NCBI RefSeq assembly: GCF_001730315.1 | Contig: NZ_MIKC01000023.1 | Coordinates: 62,001 to 126,000 of the forward strand | Length of the DNA stretch: 64,000 bases | Reading direction: 5' to 3' | Origin: Enterococcus ureilyticus | GTDB taxonomy: Bacteria; Bacillota; Bacilli; Lactobacillales; Enterococcaceae | Shown here: positions 19,900 through 29,098 of the stretch, one piece after another | Numbering within the stretch: position 1 is the stretch's first letter | How the letters are laid out: each line of letters begins with the position of its first letter | Notes under the pieces: generated by a model | Seen by the model: only the letters and a program-made list of their open reading frames with translations | Database searches by the model: none | Told to the model about the DNA's origin: nothing | Position numbers and translations under genes: made by a program

Positions 19900-19950
19900 T
19901 TTACAAATATAAGAATCTGATTTATACTACATTCAACGAAATCGGTTGCA
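19900..19950 (+). promoter_or_regulatory. malT promoter with MalR operator at the start site
   Basis: TTTACA (19900-19905), 17 bp, TATACT (19923-19928). GAAATCGGTTGC (19938-19949), a second copy of the operator with one weaker half, lies over the expected start point. Confidence 0.8.
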
Positions 19951-19975
19951 CTATGATTGCAAAGGAGAGAAAAAG

Positions 19976-22153
19976 ATGAAAAAGTTACTAAGTTTTGAGT
20001 TTTGGCAAAAGTTTGGGAAAGCATTAATGGTCGTAATTGCGGTTATGCCCGCCGCAGGGTTAATGATCAGTATCGGGAAAACGATTCCTCTAATCAACCC
20101 AGACTGGGCAGCACTAGCAACTACAGGTGGGGTTATTGAAAATATTGGCTGGGCTGTGATCAGCAACTTGCATATTCTGTTCGCACTTGCGATCGGCGGC
20201 AGCTGGGCAAAAGAACGTGCTGGCGGAGCATTTGCGGCTGGACTTTCTTTTATTTTGATCAACCGCATCACTGGTTCGATTTTTGGTGTCACTAGTGATA
20301 TGTTAGCCGATGACAAAGCCTTTACGCACACCTTATTTGGCACAAAAATCATGGTCAAAGGCTTCTTTACTAGCGTTTTAGAAGCACCCGCCTTGAATAT
20401 GGGAGTTTTCGTCGGGATCATTGCAGGTTTCGTCGGCGCGATGGCGTTCAACAAATACTACAATTACCGCAAACTACCAGATGCTCTTTCGTTTTTCAAT
20501 GGGAAGCGCTTTGTTCCATTCGTTGTGATTCTTTGGTCAACGATCGTTGCGATTCTTTTAGCTATTGTTTGGCCTTACATCCAAGCTGGTATCAACAATT
20601 TTGGTCTTTGGATCGCTCAATCTCAAGATACTGCACCTGTTCTCGCACCATTTTTATACGGAACATTAGAGCGCTTGCTATTGCCATTTGGCTTGCATCA
20701 TATGTTGACGATTCCGATCAACTATACCCAATTAGGCGGAACTTATGAAATCTTATCTGGTGCACAAGCTGGCACGCAAGTATTCGGGCAAGATCCATTA
20801 TGGTTAGCTTGGGCAACTGATTTGGTCAATCTAAAAGGCGCTGGTGATACATCACAATACAACTACGTCTTGGAAAACTGGACGCCTGCTCGTTTCAAAG
20901 TAGGACAAATGATCGGCGCTTCTGGTATTTTGATGGGCATGACGCTAGCTATGTATCGTAATGTCGACCCTGATAAGCGTTCCAACTATAAATCAATGTA
21001 CCTTTCAGCTGCTTTAGCCGTATTCCTAACAGGAGTCACAGAGCCTTTAGAATTTATGTTTATGTTTGCGGCAGTGCCGCTATATGTTGTTTATGCCATC
21101 ATCCAAGGTGCAGCATTCGCGATGGCAGACATCGTTGCATTACGGGTTCATTCATTTGGAAATATTGAACTTTTGACCCGAACACCCTTAGCCATAAAAG
21201 CCGGTCTAGGTGGCGATTTGCTGAATTTCGTTCTTTGTACTATCGCATTTGGCGTTTTGACTTATTTCATCGCCAATTTCATGATCAAAAAATTCAACTT
21301 TGCTACACCTGGTAGAAATGGCAACTATGATAATAATGACAGTCAAACTGACTCAACTACAAACAGCGCTCAGAGTACAGCTGGAATCGACCCTCAAATC
21401 ATCGATATCGTTCATCTGCTAGGCGGAAAAGAAAATATCGTGGATGTTGATGCGTGTATGACTCGATTACGGGTCAGTGTTACTGACAAGAGTAAAGTCG
21501 GAGCAGAAGATGCCTGGAAAAGAGCTGGCGCGATGGGACTGATTGTAAAAGATAATGGTGTCCAAGCTGTTTACGGACCCAAAGCAGATGTGTTAAAATC
21601 AGATATTCAAGACCTATTAGATTCAGGCGTTGCAATTCCCACACCGCAGCAAACTGAAACAAACGCTACGACCGAAAACAACTCAACGTATCTTGGTCTA
21701 ACAAAAACAATCGTACCTGTTGCTAATGGTGAAGTGATCACTATGGATCAAGTAGATGATCCTGTCTTCTCACAAAAAATGATGGGCGACGGTTTTGCTG
21801 TCATTCCAGAAGACACAATGATTTACGCCCCAATTGATGGTGTAATCAGCAGTATTTTCCCATCTAAACACGCTTTAGGCATCCAAACAGCAGAAGGCCT
21901 CGAAGTCCTGATCCACATGGGACTAGATACGATTGAAATGAAAGAATCGGCCTTTACGATCCTAGTCAAAGAAGGACAAGAAGTAACCGCAGGTGAAGCA
22001 ATCGCCACGGCTGATTTAGAAAAAATCAAAGCAGCCGGTAAACAAACAACCATGATCGTTGTCTTTACCAACGGTGAAAAGATCAAGACATTCCATTTGG
22101 ATAAAGTCGGTAAACAAAATCCCGGAACAGCTATCGGACGCTTAGACATTTAA
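19976..22153 (+). CDS. malT: PTS maltose transporter MalT, EIICBA
   Basis: 725 residues in the order EIIC (about 1-430, ten or so helices), EIIB (about 470-550) and EIIA (about 590-725). The EIIB phospho-Cys is residue 494 in DACMTRLRV; the EIIA phospho-His is 647 in LIHMGLDTIEM. It is a glucose/maltose-family permease; divergence from mapP and shared operators identify maltose as substrate. The start at 19976 follows AAAGGAG. Uptake with phosphorylation feeds MapP and PgmB. Confidence 0.92.
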   Translation: MKKLLSFEFWQKFGKALMVVIAVMPAAGLMISIGKTIPLINPDWAALATTGGVIENIGWAVISNLHILFALAIGGSWAKERAGGAFAAGLSFILINRITGSIFGVTSDMLADDKAFTHTLFGTKIMVKGFFTSVLEAPALNMGVFVGIIAGFVGAMAFNKYYNYRKLPDALSFFNGKRFVPFVVILWSTIVAILLAIVWPYIQAGINNFGLWIAQSQDTAPVLAPFLYGTLERLLLPFGLHHMLTIPINYTQLGGTYEILSGAQAGTQVFGQDPLWLAWATDLVNLKGAGDTSQYNYVLENWTPARFKVGQMIGASGILMGMTLAMYRNVDPDKRSNYKSMYLSAALAVFLTGVTEPLEFMFMFAAVPLYVVYAIIQGAAFAMADIVALRVHSFGNIELLTRTPLAIKAGLGGDLLNFVLCTIAFGVLTYFIANFMIKKFNFATPGRNGNYDNNDSQTDSTTNSAQSTAGIDPQIIDIVHLLGGKENIVDVDACMTRLRVSVTDKSKVGAEDAWKRAGAMGLIVKDNGVQAVYGPKADVLKSDIQDLLDSGVAIPTPQQTETNATTENNSTYLGLTKTIVPVANGEVITMDQVDDPVFSQKMMGDGFAVIPEDTMIYAPIDGVISSIFPSKHALGIQTAEGLEVLIHMGLDTIEMKESAFTILVKEGQEVTAGEAIATADLEKIKAAGKQTTMIVVFTNGEKIKTFHLDKVGKQNPGTAIGRLDI

Positions 22154-22167
22154 TATACGGAAATTTC

Positions 22168-22217
22168 TAAACAGGTTCGGCGTAAAGCTCACAGAGTTTT
22201 ATTCTGAGCCTGTTTTT
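22168..22217 (+). terminator. Terminator of malT
   Basis: TAAACAGG...CCTGTTTTTA with an irregular stem and a T run; it ends just before the next ribosome site. Confidence 0.6.
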
Positions 22218-22232
22218 ATGGAGGAAATAAAT

Positions 22233-23054
22233 ATGAACATACTGACATTAAACACCCATAGTTGGTTAGAAAAACATCCCTTAGAAAAATTACAACAATT
22301 AGCTGCTCAAATCATTAGAGAAGACTATGCAATAATCGCCCTACAGGAAGTCAATCAGCGAATCGACAGCTCACTAGCAATTTCTCCACAAAATTTCCAC
22401 CCAACCAAAGAGCAATTACCAATCCATGAGGATAATTTCGCGCACCTTTTAGTTCAACGACTAAAAGAACAAGGGCACGACTACCATTGGAGCTGGACCT
22501 ATAATCATATCGGATATGACCTTTACCACGAAGGTGTTGCCTTACTGTCAAAACAACCAATCCAGCCAACTGCACTCGTTGTGTCTGCAGAAAAAGATCC
22601 TAATGATTACCGGACTAGAGTTGCATTAATCGGACAAACCAAAGTTGGTAAAAAATCAATCACTGCTGTAAGTTGCCACTATTCTTGGTGGACAGAAGTT
22701 GGTGGATTCGCTGATGAATGGTCAAAAACTGAAGCCGCATTGCAAAACCTCAGTTCTCCATTAATCATCATGGGAGATTTTAACAACCCTGCTTCAGCTA
22801 AATATACTGGCTACGAGCTTGTCCTTAACAGTCCTCTTTTGTTGCAAGATAGTTTTTTAGCTGCTAAAGAAAAAAGGGGCGAACACACTGTGGAAAAAGC
22901 AATCGATGGCTGGGGGGAAAATCAAGAGAAATTGAGGATCGACTTCATCTTCACTTCACAAGAAATGGCGATTTCCAGCTATCAGGTTGTGTTTGACGGA
23001 AAATACACGCCCATTGTCAGTGACCATTTTGGCGTAGCAGTAACGATTCAATAA
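22233..23054 (+). CDS. Endonuclease/exonuclease/phosphatase-family hydrolase
   Basis: 273 residues of the metal-dependent DNase I-like fold. Motifs: NILTLNTHSW at the start, LQEVNQ (metal Glu), SCHYSWW, GDFNNPA and SDHFGV (catalytic Asp-His). It has no signal peptide, so it is cytosolic. Neighbouring malT in this order recalls E. faecalis, but no maltose role is evident; phosphodiester or sugar-phosphate substrates are possible. The start at 22233 follows GGAGGAAATAAAT. The upper frame extension to 22218 lacks a site. Confidence 0.85.
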   Translation: MNILTLNTHSWLEKHPLEKLQQLAAQIIREDYAIIALQEVNQRIDSSLAISPQNFHPTKEQLPIHEDNFAHLLVQRLKEQGHDYHWSWTYNHIGYDLYHEGVALLSKQPIQPTALVVSAEKDPNDYRTRVALIGQTKVGKKSITAVSCHYSWWTEVGGFADEWSKTEAALQNLSSPLIIMGDFNNPASAKYTGYELVLNSPLLLQDSFLAAKEKRGEHTVEKAIDGWGENQEKLRIDFIFTSQEMAISSYQVVFDGKYTPIVSDHFGVAVTIQ

Positions 23055-23173
23055 AATACGAAACAGTACGTTTATGGAGAATTCAATTTTCGACGGACTG
23101 TTTCTTTTTTCTCATTTCAAAATCAATGATAAACTAACTGATAATAACCGTTTTACAAAAGGAGGAGACTCAG

Positions 23174-23809
23174 ATGAATATCACGATTTTCGGTGGTAGC
23201 GGATTCGTTGGACAAAAACTAACAGAAGAATTAACGAGCCGCGGACATAATGTGACGAGCATTTCCAGAAGTGGGCGGCCGGTAGGCTTAACCGCTCCAT
23301 GGTCAAAAAAAGCAACCTGGGTTCACTCCGATATTTTACAGGATACGCATTGGCATTCAGCTGTCAAACACGCCGATTGGGTCATCGATACGATTGGTAT
23401 TCTCTGGGAGCATCCTAACAAAAAAATCACTTATGATCGCTTTATTCTACAACCTGTCCAACTAATTCTAGATTATCTACAAAAGCATAATCCAACTGCT
23501 GAATTCTTATTTATCTCAGCTAATAGCGCGCCGCTTCCTTTAAGAAAATATATGGATGCGAAACTACAAGCAGAGCAATTGATTAAAGATAGCAGTCAGC
23601 CCTATACTATTGTCTATCCTAGTTTTGTTGTCGGTAAAGCTCGCTTTCTTTCAATCACCGGAGGACGAGTTATTACCTTTATGCAAAAAATACCAGGTGT
23701 TAGAAAGCTTGTCCAAAATTATACTCCGATCTCCAGAGAAAAACTCGCAGTAGAACTGTCGAATGTGGTGGAGGGGAAAACGTCGCTTTACACGCAACGA
23801 CAGACATAA
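23174..23809 (+). CDS. NAD(P)-binding epimerase/NmrA-like protein
   Basis: 211 residues with the Rossmann opening ITIFGGSGFVGQKLTEEL, a VIDTIG strand and YTIVYPSFVVG late in the chain. It belongs to the atypical short-chain dehydrogenase group that includes mitochondrial NDUFA9-like and YfcH-like proteins. The classic YxxxK catalytic pair is replaced by KYMDAK. Substrate is unknown. The ATG follows AGGAGGAG; a hairpin with T run ends the unit at 23833. Confidence 0.8.
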   Translation: MNITIFGGSGFVGQKLTEELTSRGHNVTSISRSGRPVGLTAPWSKKATWVHSDILQDTHWHSAVKHADWVIDTIGILWEHPNKKITYDRFILQPVQLILDYLQKHNPTAEFLFISANSAPLPLRKYMDAKLQAEQLIKDSSQPYTIVYPSFVVGKARFLSITGGRVITFMQKIPGVRKLVQNYTPISREKLAVELSNVVEGKTSLYTQRQT

Positions 23810-23833
23810 AAAAACAGGACATGTTTTTTTCAA
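23810..23833. terminator. Small terminator after the epimerase-like gene
   Basis: AAAAAAACAGGACATGTTTTTTT: an A/T-rich stem with a short GC core and T run. The rest of the spacer to 23999 has another hairpin (GCTAAAAGGGAGCTAG... at 23920) and no gene. Confidence 0.6.
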
Positions 23834-23999
23834 TTGATAGAAGAAGTAGCTCGCTAGCTTATACAGTAATACAAAGCCAACGCCTTTTTCACTTCAAATC
23901 AATACAAATAATAGCTAAAAGGGAGCTAGCATGACGACTAACTCCTTTTTAGCGATATTCTGAGCATAAAAAGCTGCTCTTATGCCTCTCTTATAGGAA

Positions 24000-24620
24000 T
24001 TATTTAACAGGATAGCGTAGTGTTGTTTTCATTTTTTCAGGCGCTACTTTCCTCCCATCAGAAAGGTAGATTTCTCTATGGGAAAATGTCTTTCTACTCA
24101 ATCGATGTTCGCTACAATAACGCTCCATCACTTCAAATGTTTTGCCTTCCTCACTATATGGACCTACATGCAGCATTTGTACACATATCCCCTCTTCGAT
24201 TGTTTCAAATTTTACCTTTTGGTTATTCGGATTTGGTTTCTTTTTAGTTACCTGCTCTAAATTAGCGAACGCAATCTCTTCCGTAATAAAATCAGGTTGT
24301 CGAATCATAATTTTATAGACCAAATCTGCCTTATCAAAGGCCCGCCCCTCTGCCACCGCTTCATCTGATAACGCCCAAAGTCCTTCTAAAGGATAAACGC
24401 TATATTCAAAGGGTTCCTTACCAATCAGCCCCTTTTTAGCCAACATTCTGATACCATAGGATAGCGCATACAAAGCACTGACCTCTTCTGAGAATTGTTG
24501 TCCATTAGGATCCCCCTGCCCCGATAGTGTGTAAAATTTTTGTTCTGGAACGTTAATCTTGATTGGTTTTTCTTTTGGTAAATATAGTTCCTTCTCTTGT
24601 TTTCTCCACTCAAATTTCAT
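24000..24620 (-). CDS. Stand-alone GyrI-like small-molecule-binding protein
   Basis: 206 residues of the GyrI/SOUL-like effector-binding superfamily, seen from FYTLSGQGDPNG, PLEGLWAL and CVQMLHVGPYSEEGKTF motifs and the final LRYPVK strand. It lacks a DNA-binding domain. Proteins of this type bind or hydrolyse cationic small molecules. It lies 74 bp downstream of a MerR gene with its own GyrI-like domain and is probably cotranscribed. AAGGAGG precedes the ATG. Confidence 0.82.
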   Translation of the reverse strand: MKFEWRKQEKELYLPKEKPIKINVPEQKFYTLSGQGDPNGQQFSEEVSALYALSYGIRMLAKKGLIGKEPFEYSVYPLEGLWALSDEAVAEGRAFDKADLVYKIMIRQPDFITEEIAFANLEQVTKKKPNPNNQKVKFETIEEGICVQMLHVGPYSEEGKTFEVMERYCSEHRLSRKTFSHREIYLSDGRKVAPEKMKTTLRYPVK

Positions 24621-24694
24621 TGTTATTTCCTCCTTATTTTAAAGGCTAAACAGGTGCTTACAATTACGATAGGATGGATTATTGACCCGCAAAG

Positions 24695-25498
24695 CTAGAT
24701 AAACGATTTGATAGGTAAAAAAATTTCCGTAACGTATTTCGCTTGGTTCCCCTTGAACTTCTTGCCACTTCCTTTAATAAATGTATTGATAAACGAAAAA
24801 TCTGTCTCCAATCGATGTTGCTCTACATGATCGATCAATACTTTATACGCCTGACCAATCTCCTGATAATCCCCGTAATGAAGTGTTCGAATCCCTGTCA
24901 TTTCAGGAAAAATCTCATTTTTCACCTGTTTACTTTCAATAAACTGCCGAACAGGCAAAGCTATTTCATATTGTATTTTCTCATCTAACAGCTCACGTTG
25001 ACTCGTGAACAGCTCACCCACAACAGCCTCCTTAGCTGCTTGATATAAGTGATCCACTTCCGGTCCCATTTCATCAAATGGACAAGTACATCTCCTAGTA
25101 ATGACTCTTTGCGCTGATTTGGTATGTGGTTCAATTCTATATTTTTGCTCACAAGCATCTATTTCACCTACCGTTATCATTTGATCGATTTTTTTCATCA
25201 ATCGTTCTTTCTCTTGTATTTCTTCTAAAATAAAGGCCTTTTTTTCAAGCAAATAATAGGCTAAATCGCCCTCTTCTTCAATACCATTCAACACTTCTTT
25301 GATTTCTAAAATCGAAAAATCACTATTTCTTAATAACGTCAGTTGATTCGCTAATGTGAAATCTGCTTCGTCATAATAGCGATAGCCATTCTCTTGATCT
25401 CTTAAAGAAGGAATCAGCAACCCTTCTCGATCATAATAACGTAACGTTGATTTTGGAATAGCTGTCATTTTTGAAAATTCATTGATTTTGTACTTCAT
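24695..25498 (-). CDS. MerR-family regulator with GyrI-like effector domain (BmrR type)
   Basis: 267 residues: MerR winged helix (KINEFSKMTAIPKSTLRYYDREGLL, residues 3-70), dimerisation helix (about 75-120), and a C-terminal effector domain with GIRTLHYGDYQEIGQAY. BmrR-type proteins activate promoters with overlong spacers when a drug or lipophilic cation binds. Its own promoter (25519-25550) has a 20-bp spacer, so autoactivation is likely. It is divergent from the AraC-GyrI gene. Confidence 0.88.
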   Translation of the reverse strand: MKYKINEFSKMTAIPKSTLRYYDREGLLIPSLRDQENGYRYYDEADFTLANQLTLLRNSDFSILEIKEVLNGIEEEGDLAYYLLEKKAFILEEIQEKERLMKKIDQMITVGEIDACEQKYRIEPHTKSAQRVITRRCTCPFDEMGPEVDHLYQAAKEAVVGELFTSQRELLDEKIQYEIALPVRQFIESKQVKNEIFPEMTGIRTLHYGDYQEIGQAYKVLIDHVEQHRLETDFSFINTFIKGSGKKFKGNQAKYVTEIFLPIKSFI

Positions 25499-25518
25499 CT
25501 GCTCACCACCTTTTTTAT

Positions 25519-25550
25519 AGTATAAACCTTACACTGCACTTGAAAGTCAA
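25519..25550 (-). promoter_or_regulatory. MerR-type promoter with 20-bp spacer
   Basis: Minus strand TTGACT (25545-25550), 20 bp, TATACT (25519-25524). The overlong spacer with an imperfect palindrome is the hallmark of MerR-activated promoters. Confidence 0.65.
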
Positions 25551-25648
25551 GTATCCCGTAAATTTTCCCTGCCACTCTTTTTTGGGCAGAGAAAGTGAGG
25601 CACACTTAGTTTAACTATTATACAATGAAATCAGGAGTTGATCATATC

Positions 25649-26515
25649 ATGGAATGGGTTACTAGACTGGAAAATTCATTAGACTATATCGAAAAACACT
25701 TAACAGAAGAAATCGATTTTGCGCATTTAGCTACCCTCGCCTGCTGCTCTACTTATCATTACCAACGTATTTTCTCTTACATGGTTGGCGTCCCCTTAGC
25801 CGTTTACATTCGACGTAGAAAATTGTCTTTAGCAGGTGTTGAAGTAATTGATGTCGCCATTAAATACGGCTATGAATCACCGAATTCATTTGCCCGCGCT
25901 TTTAAAAACCAGCACGGAATCACGCCTTCTCAAGCACAAGAAGAAGGGAGTCTACTAACCTCATATCCTAGAATCAAGTTCCATATCACAATCAAAGGAG
26001 ATGTAGAAATGGAATATCGCATTGAAACAAAAGAAGCGTTTCGGATTATCGGCGCAAAAAAAGCATTATCTGCAGACATTGAGGAAAACTTTAAGGAAAC
26101 CCCATTATTTTGGCAGCAAGTCGGAATGGACGGCACATTGAACAATTTGATTCCGCTAATGACTCAGGAACCAAGAGGCGTAATGGGGATTAGTGTCGGT
26201 TTTGAAGCTGCCCCTACAGACAAAAATGATTTTTCAAGCAGTGAAGGAACATCATATTATATCGCCGTTGCAAGTGATCAACCAGCTCCGGATACATTAG
26301 AAGAATACACTATACCAGCATTCACATGGGCTGTTTTTTCTGGACATGGTGCAATGCCTCACGCTATCCAAGAGTTAGAAAAATAAATCGTCACAGATTG
26401 GCTGCCAAGTTCTGGATACGAATACGCGAATGGCCCTGATATCGAACTTTACCTTGATGCTAATCCAAGCAATGCCAGCTTTGAAGTTTGGCTGCCTGTT
26501 ATAAAATCACAATGA
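25649..26515 (+). pseudogene. AraC-family regulator with GyrI-like domain, interrupted by a stop codon
   Basis: Start at 25649 (MEWVTRLENSLDYI) after AGGAG. The AraC domain (1-95) includes ATLACCSTYHYQRIFSYM and VAIKYGYESPNSFARAFK. Between the two helix-turn-helix motifs about seven residues usual in this family seem missing (LSLAGVEVIDVA). The effector domain starts near residue 112. An in-frame TAA at 26384 follows IQELEK; reading through it continues with IVTDWLPSSGYEYANGPDIE to a TGA at 26513, the normal family C-terminus. The active product would therefore lack 42 residues, including the last strands of the binding domain. Confidence 0.75.
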
Positions 26516-26604
26516 TCCCGAGTTACTCTCAAACCTGAGCTGTTGAGTATGATGTCAGCGGCTTTGGTTTGTTAGTCGTAACTGCAGATTTTCTGAATCC
26601 ACTC

Positions 26605-26635
26605 TTGACCTTTGACTTATATCCAATGTTACACT
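26605..26635 (+). promoter_or_regulatory. Probable MerR-type promoter of the small regulator gene
   Basis: TTGACC, 19 bp, TACACT directly ahead of the AGGAGGG site. The 19-bp spacer suits autoregulation by the MerR product; a 17-bp reading (TTGACT/TAATTG) is possible but weaker. Confidence 0.5.
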
Positions 26636-26656
26636 AATTGTATAGGAGGGATATCC

Positions 26657-27079
26657 ATGAAAATAACCGCATTTGCCCAGTGCTTCAACTTATCAACTGA
26701 TGCTATTCGCTTTTATGAACGCTCTGGTCTGCTAAAGCCTGAACGTCAGCCAAACGGCTATCGTGAATTTACAGAAGCGGATCAGCAAGACCTTAAAATC
26801 ATCTTAGCTTTAAAAGCATTGGATTTTTCGATAAAGGAAATCAGCTATGTACTTGAATTAAAAAGACGCCCGATTTCCATTCAATGCAACGACGACTCAA
26901 CTAAATTTCTAATCAACAAAATCGACTTTATTAAGAAAAAAATTGATTTTTACGAAATGGCCTATCAACTGCTACTAAAAATAAATACTACGATTGAAAA
27001 TAATAGCTATGTAGAACAGCACGCCGAATTATTCAGTTTGATCGATCAATTGGCTAGCTATGGATTGGAGGTGCATTAA
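26657..27079 (+). CDS. MerR-family regulator
   Basis: 140 residues. The winged helix (MKITAFAQCFNLSTDAIRFYERSGLL) is followed by a coiled dimerisation helix; there is no large effector domain and no Cys-rich metal loop, so it is neither CueR nor MerR proper. The start at 26657 has GGAGGG; the longer frame crosses the promoter. It overlaps almost directly with the DUF4260 gene (2-base gap), which is its likely target. Confidence 0.85.
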   Translation: MKITAFAQCFNLSTDAIRFYERSGLLKPERQPNGYREFTEADQQDLKIILALKALDFSIKEISYVLELKRRPISIQCNDDSTKFLINKIDFIKKKIDFYEMAYQLLLKINTTIENNSYVEQHAELFSLIDQLASYGLEVH

Positions 27080-27081
27080 AC

Positions 27082-27432
27082 ATGACCAATAAAACCATTT
27101 TACGTTTAGAAAATGGAACACTCTTTCTTTTAGCTCTCTCATTATTTATCTATCTAGGGTTCCCAATCTTTTATTTCTTCCTTTTTCTTTTACTACCTGA
27201 TATCACCATGATCGGTTATTTAGGTGGTTCCTCACTCGGCGCTAAAATTTACAATTTAGGCCACACTTTAGTTTTCCCTGTATTACTACTTTTACTTTAT
27301 CTTGTCATACCTATCATCCTCTTATTGCCGATTGCGATCATTTGGAGCGCTCATATTTTTATGGATCGAACCTTAGGTTATGGTCTGAAATATCCAGATG
27401 AATTTAAACATACACATATTCAAAATTTATGA
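27082..27432 (+). CDS. DUF4260 membrane protein
   Basis: 116 residues with three or four hydrophobic helices and the family motifs LRLENGTLFLL, LPDITMIGYL, YNLGHTLVFP and HIFMDRTLGYGLKYPDEFKHTH. The His/Asp-rich motifs might bind metal, but the function is unknown. It is translated directly behind the MerR gene after GGAGG, and transcription probably ends in the hairpin at 27441. Confidence 0.85.
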   Translation: MTNKTILRLENGTLFLLALSLFIYLGFPIFYFFLFLLLPDITMIGYLGGSSLGAKIYNLGHTLVFPVLLLLLYLVIPIILLLPIAIIWSAHIFMDRTLGYGLKYPDEFKHTHIQNL

Positions 27433-27440
27433 TAAATAAA

Positions 27441-27557
27441 GAGTCTAAGATATCACTCTACGAGTGATATCTTAGACTCAAGGAATCCTTATAAACGGTG
27501 GGAGCAGAAGCAATCCCTTCTTATTTCTCGGGATTAAACACTCCTGTCTCAATCTCT
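27441..27557. repeat. Dispersed intergenic repeat, best-preserved copy
   Basis: A perfect 18-bp stem (27441-27458 / 27462-27479, loop TAC) followed by AAGGAATCC, ATAAACGGTGGGAGCAGAAG, a segment reading CTTCTTATTTCTCGGGATT and ending CTCCTGTCTCAATCTC. It lies between convergent genes and can fold as a bidirectional terminator. Confidence 0.88.
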
Positions 27558-27619
27558 TTATTGCTCATACTATGTCGTAATGATTATTTGTTTATTACTG
27601 TGTCTACAAGTTGTATTGA

Positions 27620-29098
27620 TTAATTTAGTACCCAAACATTTGAAGTTGCTGGTTCGTTGCCTTGTGTCCACCATTTTGCTTTGTAAATTTTTCCTTGGAA
27701 GATCACTTTGTCTCCGCCACTATAGGCTTTACTCGTTTCCCAATTCAGTACTTTATCTGAAAGAAGTTTCCACGCATCGGATTTATCTGGACGATCACCT
27801 TTCGTCCACCATTTTGCTTCATATTCTAAATCACCAAAGATTACTTTATCCCCACCATTATACACTTTGTCAGCATCCCACGTTGTCTGACCACTTGGTG
27901 CTTCTTTTGTTTTCACAGAAAATACTGCACTCGTTTCTGATACATTTCCACCAACACTAATTGCTTTTACTGTATAGTTGTACGTTGTGTTTGCCTTTAA
28001 ACCAGTGTCTTTAAAGCTTGTTTTTTCAGTTGTTCCTACTTTTTTACCATCACGATAGATTTCGTAGTGTTTAACACCTAAGAAGTGAGTTGCTTTGGTC
28101 CACATTAAATCGACGGTATTTTCAGTCGTACCCATCGAGTGTACATTTGTTGGCGCTGTTGGTTTTTGATCATCTTCTACAGCAGATGATTGGGTCGTCA
28201 CTTTCACTGCTGTACTTTTTTCAGAAACTTCCCCGGATGTTCCAACTGCTTCTACTTGATAAGTATATGTTGTATTTTCTGATAAATTTGCATCATTAAA
28301 TTGGGCACCACCAACTGTTCCTACTTTTTTACCATCACGGTAGACATTGTATTCTTTTGTATTTGTAACAGGGCTCCACGTTAATTTAAGTGAAGACGTC
28401 GTTACCTCAGTTGCTTTTACATTTGTTGGCGTTTCTGGCACTACCTCAGTTGGAGGTGTGACCTCACCATTGCCTTTTACATTCACATCAATGACATTAT
28501 AAAACGCATTTGTTGTATCTGCGACATCCCAGACTGCTAAAATCACATGATATCCTGAACGGTTTTCTGGGACAACAATTTGATGCGACTTATTGTTTGA
28601 AGCTGCTGAGCCATCGTGTTTGACTTCGCCAAGAAAATCAAAATCAGCTCTTGCTAATGGTTTTTCTGGGTTCCAACCAACTTTAGTCATATAATAATGC
28701 CATTTAGTCGTACTATGAGGTGCTGTATAATGCCACGTAAATATATTTAAACCAGTATTGATGTCTGATTTTGTCCAACGATTCATACCAGTACTATCCA
28801 TTACTGAGTCAGTAATTTGTCCTTTGCCACCTTCTGCTGAAGCAATTTTGCCATCAGCGGGTCCTGCTTGCGGGAATCCTTTGTCAAACTCTAACGATTG
28901 CGGATTGGTAATTACCATTCCGTATTTCTCCATCGCCGCGCTCCACCCCATTGTATTTTTATCTAATGAACCTTGATAACCTCGAGCTGCTGGTTTTTCT
29001 ACATAGCCATGAGCATTGGCTTCCTCTGCGTTCATCAAACCTACTCCACCTAAAATAATTGATGAGACCAATACAAACCCTACTAATTTTTTCTTTAT
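27620..29098 (-). CDS. Secreted chitin-active lytic polysaccharide monooxygenase (AA10, GbpA/Lmo2467 type)
   Basis: About 492 residues: signal peptide (1-29, cleaved after EEANA), AA10 copper oxidase (30-200), two fibronectin III domains (about 212-300, 310-395) and two CBM5/12 chitin-binding modules (about 400-490, each with WxxxKxYxGGDKVIF...AKWWT). Cleavage exposes His30 (HGYVEKPAARGY), first half of the copper brace; the second His is in YTAPHSTTKW. It oxidatively cuts chitin or related glycans outside the cell. No ATG is available: the signal peptide reads from an ATA at 29098, six bases after GGAGG; the first conventional start (TTG, 29071) would cut into the signal peptide. Divergent from an Mga-type regulator. 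Confidence 0.88.
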   Translation of the reverse strand: MKKKLVGFVLVSSIILGGVGLMNAEEANAHGYVEKPAARGYQGSLDKNTMGWSAAMEKYGMVITNPQSLEFDKGFPQAGPADGKIASAEGGKGQITDSVMDSTGMNRWTKSDINTGLNIFTWHYTAPHSTTKWHYYMTKVGWNPEKPLARADFDFLGEVKHDGSAASNNKSHQIVVPENRSGYHVILAVWDVADTTNAFYNVIDVNVKGNGEVTPPTEVVPETPTNVKATEVTTSSLKLTWSPVTNTKEYNVYRDGKKVGTVGGAQFNDANLSENTTYTYQVEAVGTSGEVSEKSTAVKVTTQSSAVEDDQKPTAPTNVHSMGTTENTVDLMWTKATHFLGVKHYEIYRDGKKVGTTEKTSFKDTGLKANTTYNYTVKAISVGGNVSETSAVFSVKTKEAPSGQTTWDADKVYNGGDKVIFGDLEYEAKWWTKGDRPDKSDAWKLLSDKVLNWETSKAYSGGDKVIFQGKIYKAKWWTQGNEPATSNVWVLN

